Origin: Strigamia acuminata
Lineage: Eukaryota; Arthropoda; Chilopoda; Geophilomorpha; Linotaeniidae
DNA: 64,000 bases
Assembly: GCA_949358305.1 (NCBI GenBank)
Contig: OX442314.1
Coordinates: forward strand, 38,599,211 to 38,663,210
Direction of reading: 5' to 3'
In this document: positions 21,801-32,400 of the stretch, piece after piece
Layout of the letters: every line of letters begins with the position of its first letter
Numbering within the stretch: position 1 is the first letter of the stretch
Program-made: the position numbers and the translations under genes
Notes under the pieces: model-generated
Seen by the model: only the letters and a program-made list of their open reading frames with translations
Told to the model about the DNA's origin: nothing
Database searches by the model: none

Positions 21801-22351
21801 TTGTTTCGCAGTTCTGCGATGATCTCCGCCGTCGTAGCGCTGATCCAACACTACTTTTGAACTCAGGTGATCCGCTTTTAGGAAGGGGTCGCAGGCAAAA
21901 CCGATCGTTAAATTTTTAATTTTACGTTAAACTTTTTTATTTTAACTCTAATCGTATTTTAATTTATTACGATGTTTAAATTTAAAAGAAAGAAAACCTT
22001 TAGTTTTGGTTTTGGTTTGCCACGACGCCATTCCGCGAACACTTCCTTTGTTCTAGTTTTTTGGCGGCCTTGACTCCGAGGTGAATCTGGGTCCACTCTC
22101 GGGTTTTTAGCCAGCCTTAAATCAACAATAAAACAGAAAGAAATATATCAGTCACAAGTCACGCTCCAATCTGGGTTGGATGCAACAGATTCAAAGAATT
22201 ATGTGATTTCTCTGGGGAAATCACACTAATTTACCTGCAACGGCGGTTGTTCGTCCCAATTCTCATCTTCTTCTGCATTTACGATTAGGCCGTCGCTCTC
22301 GTCTCTCGACGATGCGCTCGGCTCTAATCGTGGGTTGCGTCGATCGGCCAT
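18889..22351 (-). CDS. Gypsy accessory ORF3, two exons, 967 residues, unknown function
   Basis: Exon 1 (22,351-22,235) starts at an ATG and encodes 39 acidic residues, ending at CAG|GTAAAT. Exon 2 (21,675-18,889) follows acceptor AAAATTATTCAG and stays open for 928 codons. Both junctions are phase 0, so a spliced subgenomic mRNA would give one protein. ORF3 occupies the env position of errantivirus-like elements but has no signal peptide, membrane segment or fusion motif that I can see, so I do not call it an envelope. Exon 2 has a conserved-looking N-terminal domain, an Arg/Ser-rich stretch (about residues 230-290), basic K-R-K-I-R-Q-K clusters, a helical segment before the middle Pro-rich part, and a Pro-rich C-terminal half. 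Nuclear or nucleic-acid binding is plausible. Family unknown. Confidence 0.6.
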
Positions 22352-22731
22352 TTCAATTTAGGAAAATGAAGTTTTTGTTTGAGAGGTCTTTGTTTTCTCT
22401 TTGGGGAGAAGCAAAAAACACGTCTCGTCGTGTTAAAAACAGTCGGAAACTGGGCCTATCGACGCTGAGAATTGTGGGTCTCGAACGCGTCTCGTATTTT
22501 GCGAGATCCGCCGTGCTGGCAATGACGCTACGGGGTCGACCGCGTGGTTTCATTGTCACGTGGTCGCCCGATACGTCATAACTTCTCGTCTGTTAGTGGT
22601 GACTGCGACAATTCGTTGCGAAGTTTGGACTTAGCCAAATTTTCGCGTCTCAACATGTGCAGCAGCTCTCGTAAGTACTTCTTTCTATTTTACAAGGCCT
22701 CCGCTCCATGTTACCACATTTTCTTTTATTT

Positions 22732-23717
22732 TTAGTTCTTCCCCACGACTTTGCCTTCCCGAATGAACGGATTATTGCTTCGTCGTGGTTGAAGGTTGAT
22801 TTTCGACGTGCATGTAGATCGTGACTCTACTTGCTCGTTCATCTCCGATGTGTTGGCATTTTTCTCATTATTAATTTTTTTATTTTCTATTTCAGAAGTA
22901 CATTCTTCTGCTTCCTCCCTCTCCGAAATTGCTTGCTCCGGTTGAGTTGGAGCCTCGTCGGCTGGGGATTCGGCGTCGAAGAATTCGTCCTCGTCCTCCG
23001 CTATATTTTCAGCTTCATTTGTTTTTTGGAACGTGTCGACCACGGTGCCCCCTTGGCCGCTGTGTGTCTGACCTTCCAGCCAGATTTCTTGGGGAAACTC
23101 TGGCAGATATGGCCTTAAATCTCGGCCATGTATCGACTGAAAATTTTTGTTGTCCTCTAAGCGGCGTAGTTGGTATGCGTTGCCGCCGTGTTCGGCCACA
23201 ATTACATAGGGACCGTCCCTCTTGTCGGCTAAACCGGCGGCGATGCCCCTCGCTGCATTGGACAACGTGTGTGCCTCCTTCCACACTAGATCATTCACTT
23301 TAAAGTTCGCGAAAGGGAGATCGCCTTCTTTATCTGCGATTCTCTCTCTCATGTTAAAAATATGCGCCATCATATGCTGGTATGTGTCGGATATAGTCTG
23401 TTCCAACCGGCACACGTACTCATGTGGGCTCGATGGGTCTAATACGTTAACAGCTTCGGCAACGCGTGGGTCCCATGGCATCCTTAATTCGCGGGCGAAG
23501 TTGAGGTACGCCGGTGAGAATTCGCGTGTTCTTGACACGGTTGAGCGAATGCTGAAAGCGATTTCTCGCAGGTATTCGTCCCATCGATTGTGAATATCGG
23601 TGAATACTGTCAGCGCATATTTTATGTCTTTATTTAATCTCTCGACTGGATTTGTCTGAGGATTATACGTGGAGGTGTTCGATGTATCCATTTTAAATTT
23701 TCTACAGAAGTCCTTAT
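22732..23717 (-). pseudogene. Gypsy pol, distal part: integrase C-terminal half
   Basis: This is the continuation of the integrase core cut by the 20-kb insertion. It holds the catalytic Glu region (Y-N-P-Q-T-N-P-V-E-R), the rest of the core, and a GPY/F-type module (K-R-D-G-P-Y-V-I-V with H-G-x-N-A-Y-Q-L), then an acidic tail. It ends at a stop 380 bp before the ORF3 start. The frame joins the proximal pol exactly if one copy of the duplicated TTAT is removed. No start codon of its own; it is a severed piece. Confidence 0.88.
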
Positions 23718-25180
23718 CCTTTTCGCGGATTGGCTTCCGCGAAATCCGCATTTCGGGGGTGACTATTCTGGGAATTCCGGGTGGACCATACTCTTCCGAA
23801 AAATGTCCGGGGTGGTGTTGGGAGTGTCGATAGACTGTTTTGTGTCAAGGTTGCCAATTTTCATGTAAGTATTGGAAGGTTCATTTCTGTGCATTCTCAT
23901 ATATTTTTTTCACAGGAGCAACGAGGCGCGATGAAGGGGGATCAAGCGAGAGTGAATAAAATAAACTCGTTTTTGTCTCAAATGCGCGTTTGCGTTTGTA
24001 AATTTGGTTGTCTTGCAACGCGGTGGCGCGTTTGAGTTTCGTGTTGCGATACAAACACGCACGGGTGCGTATTGGAGTCGTAAACGACTTTCTGTCGCAA
24101 TGCGATCGCGTATTTGACAAATTTCTGCAGATTTTTGCCAATATTTGACAATTTTCAGACAAATTTCAATTAATTTTAGAAATTTTTGAGAGATTTCAAT
24201 AAAAGTTTGAGGAATTTCTTATGCTGACGCTAAAATGCCAAAAGGAGTCTTAACTCAGAAGAGCACTTTTCCGACCACTTAGGTGTCGGAAAAGCACTTC
24301 CAAAGGTCGCAAAACGTGCTCTACGCGTTTTTTGACACTAGAACGGTCGAAAACGAGTCTAAAACTGCTAAGCTGGCGCCTGTAACTTGGCGCATTCGCT
24401 GGGTCGCTCGAAAATGAGATTCGAGCGAACCGAAACCTATGAGAGAAACGCGCCGGCGGAAATATTCGTTTTTACCAATGAATACTTAATAAATCTTCAT
24501 GGGAATTTAATCCCAATCTACTGTAGGCTTAGGAACCTTGAATACCAAATAAAAACAAAGGAGCAAAGACGGGAAACAAAGAACAAGGGCCCGACGCCCG
24601 TAAATCACCAAAATGGCTATCTGCCAGACACGCTAGTGGCCTTGAGCCACTTCTAACTTCGTTTTCGAGGTCGTGGGTCTCGAAAACGACTAAACCGAGT
24701 GGTGGGAACGATTCCCCGAGGTCTTTTTAGTCAATGTCGCCCAAAACCCGAATCAACAAGCTAACTTTCAACGAGAAACGAAGACTGGAGCCGAATGCGG
24801 TGATAAGCGCTCATTCCAGACTCGTGTAAGCGATCTCCGCTTAAAGCCAGTTGCTCTGAGCAGACGACGCAATCGCTTACCAAGGAAAAAGACGGGTTTA
24901 TGGGCTCAAAACCCGACGAAACACTTAAACAGGATCCAGAAATTACCAAGCGAGTTGGTAAGCTAAACTAAAACTGTAAAATAAGTTGGGGACTTGGTAA
25001 AATGCGAGTCTCTCAAACTTTTGTTGCGTCCTGCTCGCAACACGCGCGATGTACGCGCGTGGCCGCGTGTTGAACGTGCGCACTACGCGCAAGAACCGTA
25101 CAAACCGAGGTAAAACGAATTAAACACATATCTAATGCAAAAACAATTATTAAATACATCATTCTTGTTGCTGTTTGCAA
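23718..25180. other. Left unique segment of the foldback element
   Basis: No gene. It holds degenerate relatives of the arm repeats (AATTTCAATTAATTTT and GACAAATTT motifs at 24,110-24,210) in direct orientation to the right arm, and a hairpin with stem CTTTTCCGAC/GTCGGAAAAG near 24,270. Short open frames here match nothing I know. Confidence 0.5.
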
Positions 25181-25184
25181 ACTT

Positions 25185-26413
25185 GCAAAACTTGCACCGA
25201 ATTTGGGCAATTTTTTACAAATTTCAGCAGATTTTTGTCTATATTTGACAAATTTCAGCAGATTTCCTCAATCCTCAAACATTTGCTGATATTTCTCAAA
25301 CATTTTCTAAAATTAATTGAAATCTGTCTGAAATTTGTCTTGAATGTGTCAAATATTGTCAAAAATCCGTGGAAATTTGTCAAATACTGGCAAAAATCCA
25401 TGTAAATTTGTCAAAAATTGCCATAATTTGGTGCAAATTGTGTTAGATATTGGAAAAATTTATTTTAACGCTTCCAACGCGCCAGTAAATCGCGCGTGCA
25501 CACGCGTGGATTTTTCGTCATAGTTGGATGCGCGCAAACCTCACGTAACTTGCGCCAAAATTTGGCAATTTTTGACAAATTTCAGCAGATTTTTGCCAGT
25601 ATTTGACAAATTTCCACTGATTTTTGACAATATTTGACCCAACAACTGCGCCACGTTCCAGGCGCCGGTTTAGGCATTGTAGACCCGTTTTAGACCGTTT
25701 TAGATGGCGAAAACGTTCTCTCCATCATTTTCTACCCCTGGGTGAGGTTTTCAGCGTTCATGATTGATGAAAAAGCTGTTTTCTAACTAGCTGTCCCATT
25801 GCTAGTTTTGGCGTCAGGTTTTAGCAACTTTCCAATCCGACTCTGTCGTCTGCACGACCTCCAAGACCGTTTTAGGGTTAATTTGAGTCAAATAATTCAT
25901 TCTGGGGGTTGTTTTGGGTTTTTTACAAGTGTGTTTTTGTAGTTTTTATTGGTTTCAAACATTGTCAATTCTTTATACAAGTGTAACTTTCATTTCTCTG
26001 TATTTTGAGAACTTTGCATTGCAGCAAAGTTCATTTCTTGCCCCTTAATTATTGTGTAATTGTTGGTTTTCAAGCCCGTTTTTTAACAATAACTTTATTT
26101 GAAGTGCCTATTGTTTCAGTCACGTGCTTCCACGTGCCTTTTATTGTTGAGCAATTTCTTGGGCAGTTGCGCTCCTGTTGCTAGCATTGCCGCGCGTTCT
26201 CCGCGCGTGTACTCGCGCGTTTCGCATCACACACATTCGGGTCCAATGGCCTATCGCGGCGGCACATTGTGTGGCATAGCGCGGCACGTTGCAATTACGT
26301 GACGTGGCACGTTGCTGTTACGTGACGTGATAGCCAGTATTTAAGCAGGGGATTCCATCATCGTTTACACAAATGCGCATTGCAACGTGGAGGCGCATTC
26401 GAGTCCTTTTCCC
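25185..26413. repeat. Left arm of the long inverted repeat
   Basis: About 1.23 kb that reappears inverted at 36,430-37,695, with scattered substitutions. It is composed of AAATTTGTCAAATA-GGCAAAAATCTG motifs, the GGCGCC-containing block near 25,660, and a conserved block with TTTAATAAT-free AT-rich spacer to 26,360. Open frames in it (for example 26,099-26,302) recur in every copy, so they are repeat passengers. Confidence 0.8.
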
Positions 26414-26414
26414 A

Positions 26415-27125
26415 AGCGAAATTTGTCCTTTTTCAACGCGAAATCGTATGCGATTCGCTTTCGAATCGAATACGAGTTTTGTCCTTTTTCAACGCGAAAT
26501 CGTATGCGATTCGCTTTCGAATCGAATGCGAATTTTGCCCTTCTTCAACGCGAAATCGTATTCGACTCGCTTTCGAGTCGGATGCGAATTTTGCCCTTCT
26601 TCAACGCGAAATCGTATTCGACTCGCTTTCGAGTCGAATGCGAATTTTTCCCTTCTTCAACGCGAAATCGTATTCGACTCGCTTTCGAGTCGAATGCGAA
26701 TTTTGCCCTTCTTCAACGCGAAATCGTATTCGATTCGTTTTTGAGTCGAGTACGAATTTTGCCCTTCTTCAACGCGAAATCGTATTCGACTCGTTTTCGA
26801 GTCGAATGCGAATTCGTATTCGACTCGTTTTCGAGTCGAGTACGAATTTTGCCCTTCTTCAACGCGAAATCGTATTCGACTCGTTTTCGAGTCGAATGCG
26901 AATTTTGCCCTTCTTCAACGCGAAATCGTATTCGACTCGTTTTCGAGTCGAATGCGAATTTTGCCCTTCTTCAACGCGAAATCGTATTCGACTCGTTTTC
27001 GAGTCGAATGCGAATTTTGCCCTTCTTCAACGCGAAATCGTATTCGACTCGTTTTCGAGTCGAATGCGAATTTTGCCCTTCTTCAACGCGAAATCGTATT
27101 CGACTCGTTTTCGAGTCGAATACGA
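26415..27125 (+). repeat. Array of about 56-bp hairpin repeats, left (about 12 units)
   Basis: Units contain CTTCAACGCGAAATCGTATT followed by the dyad TTCGACTCG-TTTT-CGAGTCGAA and TGCGAATTTTGCC. One unit near 26,818 is shortened. Because 56 is not a multiple of three and the unit has no stop, all three plus frames stay open through the array; the apparent 283-residue protein is an artefact. The inverted counterpart is at 36,027-36,430. Confidence 0.85.
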
Positions 27126-28013
27126 GATAGTCGATGACCCGTTCCCGGACTTTGACTCGTACGACTCGTATTCGAGATGTATTCGAGATGTATTCGAATC
27201 GTATTCGAGTCGCATTCGAGATGGTCGATGATTTCCACTCGCTCGTATACGCGTTGTATACGAGCTCGTATTTTGATCGTAATCGTAAACGAATCGTTTA
27301 CAAGTCGTATACAAGTTGTATACGACGTGTATACACCTCGTATACGAACGAAGTTTGGAAAATCCACCGGATACTTACTACGACATGAAAACACATAGTA
27401 GTCACATACGTCTTATTTGGAAATTGTGTTTTCACAAACTTCGTTCGTATACGAGGTGTATACACGTCGTATACGACTTGTATACGACTTGTAAACGATT
27501 CGTTTACGATTACGATCAAAATACGAGCTCGTATACAACGCGTATACGAGCGAGTGGAAATCATCGACCATCTCGAATACGACTCGAATTCGATTCGTAT
27601 TCGATTCGAATACGATTCGAATTCGATTCGAATACGAATACGATCAAAATACGAACTCGTAACAACTCGAATACGAGATAGTCGATGACCCGTTCCCAGA
27701 CTTTGACTCGTACGACTCGTATTCGAGATGTATTCGAGATGTATTCGAATCGTATTCGAGTCGCATTCGAGATGGTCGATGATTTCTACTCGCTCGTATA
27801 CGCGTTGTATACGAGCTCGTATTTTGATCGTAATCGTAAACGAATCGTTTACAAGTCGTATACAAGTTGTATACGACGTGTATACACCTCGTATACGAAC
27901 GAAGTTTGGAAAATCCACCGGATACTTACTACGACATGAAAACACATAGTAGTCACATACGTCTTATTTGGAAATTGTGTTTTCACAAACTTCGTTCGTA
28001 TACGAGGTGTATA
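27126..28013. repeat. 551-bp palindromic units, left portion
   Basis: Sequence rich in CGTATACGA and TTCGAATACGA words repeats with a period of 551 bp (27,134 against 27,685). Each unit is itself a near-palindrome centred on a spacer with GAAAACACATAGTAGTCACA, so each can fold into a long cruciform. Unit two is cut at 28,013 by Copia and resumes after 35,272. Confidence 0.8.
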
Positions 28014-28551
28014 TGTTGGTCTAAAGTAGTCCAAATGTGTGTCGATGTGATATAGGATCACATTTGATCGTTTATTTATTCTTATTTCGATGTATTTATC
28101 ATTATTTATTTCATTTGGCACTATTCTATGTTTATACACATTTTATGTTCTTATGCATGTGGTATCATGCATTTTTCAGCCCTAGTTTATGTTTTCCCAA
28201 ACTTTTACTTTGTATAACGCTTAATTACGACACTAGGTGTCGCACTTGCATTTTTCCCACCATCCAAGATGGCCACGCACAGCGATATGTGCTTTTTCAC
28301 TTTGTCAACTCTGAAAAGGAGTCTTATTGTAAGTTTTCTATCATTTAATAAATGTTTTATAGTTTTAGACAGTTGTCTTTCTTATTAGAGCACCTTCAGT
28401 GCTTAGTCAAGCGCATATAAGCGGCCATAAGCCGCGCGCTTTCGTCGGTTGTCACGTCGCATTCGCGTTCACGTTCGTACGAGTCGTACGACGCCGCCAT
28501 TCGCTTCCACGTTCGGTATTCACCGAATTTGCGCCGCTCTCCTCTGCTACA
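28014..28551 (+). repeat. 5' LTR of Copia element
   Basis: 538 bp, TGTTGGTC...CTGCTACA. A TATA-like CATATAAG lies near 28,411, downstream of an AATAAA near 28,349. Open frames here recur in the 3' LTR. Confidence 0.95.
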
Positions 28552-28553
28552 AT

Positions 28554-28572
28554 TGGTAGCAGAGGGTGGTTT
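28554..28572 (+). promoter_or_regulatory. Copia primer-binding site, initiator tRNA-Met
   Basis: TGGTAGCAGAGGGTGGTTT starts 2 nt after the LTR. It is complementary to the 3' end of metazoan initiator tRNA-Met over 18 of 19 positions (from memory of the tRNA). Confidence 0.85.
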
Positions 28573-29491
28573 GCTACTGTGCATAACATTTTTCTTTTTA
28601 TCGCCGTAAATTTTCGCGAATTTCGCGAATTTTCGCGGCGATTTCTGTTTTTTCAGTCTACGACGATCCCCGGGCCTATTTTCGCGTTTCCAGACATCGG
28701 CGACGTATCCACGACGTTCGCAGGCAACCAGTATCGTTCACTACACGATTCTACGTTAATTTCGTCCAAATTCTCGCGGTCTCGCGGTTTTTGTGACGAA
28801 TTTTTTTGTTTATTTTCAGTTTTCGACGGTTTTTCGTCCCGACGACGATTTTTCGACGATTTCTCAACGGAAACGAGACGTTTCTCGCTATATACACCCC
28901 GGTGTGTATATAGTATCGACGAATTCACGACGATTTATTTATTTTCGACGATTTTTGCGTATTTTCGTGAAGAGCCTCATTTAATGAGAAGAATTTGGAT
29001 TTTCGAATCCAAATTAGCGCTTTTAACGGGTTTTTCGAGAAAACCCGCTCGTGCCTTTATCACGAGCTCGCGTGACGTTACGCGGGAGATTCATCACATT
29101 TTCGCCTTCCCTGTCGTGAAACTTTGTTATTATAAGATAGATATTAAGGTTTTTGGTTGGGTCATTATTAGAATCGCAATAGCCCTTCGGACAAGTCTGT
29201 CCACCGCTATTGTTGTATTCTAGAGTGAGGCTGAGCCCTGCGCCACCTAGTATTCCCGCGATCCCAGGCGATCTCAAAGGACACTAGGGGGACACTCACT
29301 CTAGGTTATCAGCTGATTGTAGCATCGGCTCCCAATTTGTGGTTTTCCGCCTCGAAAGTGCGTCGTATTGTGATCGTGTTTGTGCCATTGGATTGTGAAG
29401 TGCTACCAGTGCCTACTATTACGCCTATATCACTCTCTACGCCTTTGTATTTTCTCGCGGTGAGCGAAATCTGCGAATTTCTCACGTCGAG
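28573..29491 (+). other. Copia 5' leader
   Basis: 919 nt between primer site and gag-pol ATG. One frame is open from inside the LTR to 29,223, but it begins in the LTR and resembles no protein, so I do not call it a gene. An inverted repeat CTAGAGTGAG/CTCACTCTAG (29,220-29,229 and 29,294-29,304) could form a large stem just before gag, a position used for packaging or dimer signals. Confidence 0.6.
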
Positions 29492-32400
29492 ATGTCCAAA
29501 TACGTGGAGCCAACGGTCGGAAAGTGTCCGATGTTAGGAATCAACAACTATGAGTCATGGCGTCGTGCCATGTGCATGCTCCTAAAGTCGGAAGGCCTCT
29601 GGAGACATGTCACCGAGGAAAAAGAGGCCGAATATTTACTGACATTGACCCCGAAAGAGACTGAGAAATACAAATTAAAAAAGGACAAGGCGTTGGGACA
29701 CATTTATTGCCACGTGAGCGAGGCGAAACGCTCCACACTGGACAACGCCAATACCCCGAAAGAAGCTTGGGACATTTTGTCAAAAATCTTTGCTCCCAGC
29801 TCTCTGGCTCGCCAAGCAGCCATGAGATGGCAATTTTTGGGCCTACATCTTCAATCGAACGAAGACATGGTCGATTTCGTCAGTCGTGTCGATCTCCACG
29901 TACGCCAACTCCGGGATATGAAGGAGGAAGTTTCGGACCAGCATCATGCTTACCAGTACTTACATCGTCTACCTCCAGAATATGCTCAGGCCACGTTTGC
30001 CATCTATAACTGGCCTGAAGCTAACTTTACGCCGACTAAAGTGTCCGAACAATTGGTCTCTGAATATCTTCGCCTCAAATCAGTTGGTTTACATAATGTT
30101 TCATCATCAGCTCACGCGTCTGCCCAGAATCCACAACAATCTCGTCAAGGGTCACGTCCACGTCGTCCATTGTCGCAAGTCAGATGTTTCAATTGTCAAG
30201 AGATGGGTCACTACGCTAACAAGTGCCCATACCCGAAGCGTGACGACCGGAATCAACAACCAACGGCAACATTCCAACGTTCTCGCAGCAAAAGCAAGAA
30301 GCGTGGCAAGAACTCGGCTCCTAAACCCGAGGACAATCGCCCGAGAGGAAGCTCTCATCCGGTGCGCAACGCGGTGTTTTTCGTGAATGCCCCGCAAATT
30401 GTTGAACATCCTGTTGCCCACCTGATGCAATCCAACGAATGGATAGTTGATTGTGGTGCCACAGACCATGTTTCTCACATACGATCGTGGTTTTCCGATT
30501 TTGTGAATATTGTCCCTTTTGACATTGAACTGGGCCAAGGAAAATCGCAAGTGACTGGTCGAGGAAGTGTTCAACTACAAACACGTGTGGACAATTCTCA
30601 CTGTAATGTGACACTGACGAACGTTCTTTATGCGCCCAATTTTGAGGCGAATTTAATCTCAGTGTCCAAAATTGATAAGACCCGTCACCATATTCATATT
30701 TTCAATGGAGAAGTCCATATATATGAAACGGACATCACGAGTGCCGTTCTGAAAGCAAAGGAGAAAGGAGGACTTTACTACGTGGATGGGTTGTGTACAA
30801 ATCCAACTGTTGCCACTACGACTTCACCAATGATCCAGCAATCACCCGTTCAGACATTTGTAACAACGGAAATTGACTTCGTGAATATTCCGAAGCAGAA
30901 AAGGCAGAAGTCATCGCAACAGAACATTTCGGATTTTAGGATTCAAATGCCGCCATTACCTGCGACAGAGGCCCCGACGTCAATTTCGGCCGCCATCAAT
31001 CCTACACCTACAACACAATCTTTACCTATCCACCTAAACCCTCCAATCCATTCCTATGCTAATGCTCTCCAGCATATCCCCAGCAGTCCTCCACCCGTCA
31101 CATCTCCTTCTCCCATCCAATCCGCTGGTAATCCTTCTCAATCACAAAAGAAGGTTATTCCAAATCCTGTCCAGTTCCCGAAGAAAGCTCTTGCCAACCC
31201 TGCCTCTGTGAAAGATGCAACCGGTTTGTGGCATAGTCGCCTGGGGCATTTGCACACCAATGCGTTGAAGTTGTTAGCCAATAATGACAATGTATATGGA
31301 CTCGAACCAGCGGAAGTGTCGCAAGAATTGGCGTGCAACGACTGCCGCCTTGCGAAATCCGTCAGGGCTTCTCACAAGCCGGATCTACATCCTTCAACAT
31401 CTCAGCCCCTTGATCTTTTGCATATGGACGTGTGGGGGCCGTATCCGGTAGCCTCGTTTGGGGGCGCTCGCTTCGTTTTTACCGTCATCGATGACGCGAC
31501 GAGGTACACTTGGATCACCCCTTTGGCACAAAAATCCCAAGTTTTCTCGTGCTTCAAGGAGATCGTCGCCAGGGTCGAGCGCGTTGCAAATACGCGCATT
31601 AAAGCCATTCGATCTGATAGGGGCGGCGAATTCATGTCCAATGAATTTCAACAATACTTGAAGGAAAAGGGGATCCAGGGACAGCGTACAAATCCGTCAA
31701 GCCCCCAGATGAATGGAACAGCCGAGAGAATTAACCGGACAATGGTTGACCACATTAGAGCTGTTATACAAGAGACACAACTTCCGGAAGGTTTATGGGC
31801 TGAACTCGCGGTCAATTTCGCCTACATTAAAAATAGAAGTCCACATTCCCGTTTGCATAACCAAGTGCCATACATACTTTGGCGTCAGCGTGCTCTTTCT
31901 TTGCGCCACCTGAGGAAAATTGGATCCAAGTGCTGGGTGCACTTTACTGCACCGGGACGCAAAAAGCTTGATCCTCGTGCTTGGGAGGGTTTCCTCGTAG
32001 GCTACGCCACTGGTACACGTGGTTACCGCATATGGAATCCTATGGACAATAGCGTAACGGAATCAACTCACGTACGCATTGATGAACATCAATCTTATAA
32101 AAGGACATTGAAAAGTCAAAATGGTCATCGCAATCAAATTTTCGAGGAACCCGATGTTAGCCAACAACAACACGTGTCATTCGACGATAACGTCCACTAT
32201 TTGGATTGGCCAAAAGCCGACACTGACGGGGATTCCTCGAATACATCCGACGACGATGACGATGATGATGATGGAAACGGATCTGTTTCGCAATCCATAT
32301 CCATCCCACTGGTGCATATTTCCCCACTTAATACACCTGAACGTCAGTTGTTAGATGCATGCGCACTGGCATTACCGGGTTCTGCGAGTTTGGGACGATC

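Noticed and set aside
18889-22351. Calling ORF3 an envelope gene
   Set aside because: It is in the env position and looks spliced, but no signal peptide, membrane anchor or fusion segment is visible.
26380-27231. 283-codon plus-strand ORF rich in F-N-A-K-S-Y and R-E-I-V
   Set aside because: It runs through the 56-bp repeats, which keep all three plus frames open; no start context or domain.
28399-29223. 274-codon plus ORF across the Copia 5' LTR and leader
   Set aside because: It begins in the LTR, crosses the primer-binding site and has no recognisable domain; the real gag begins at 29,492.
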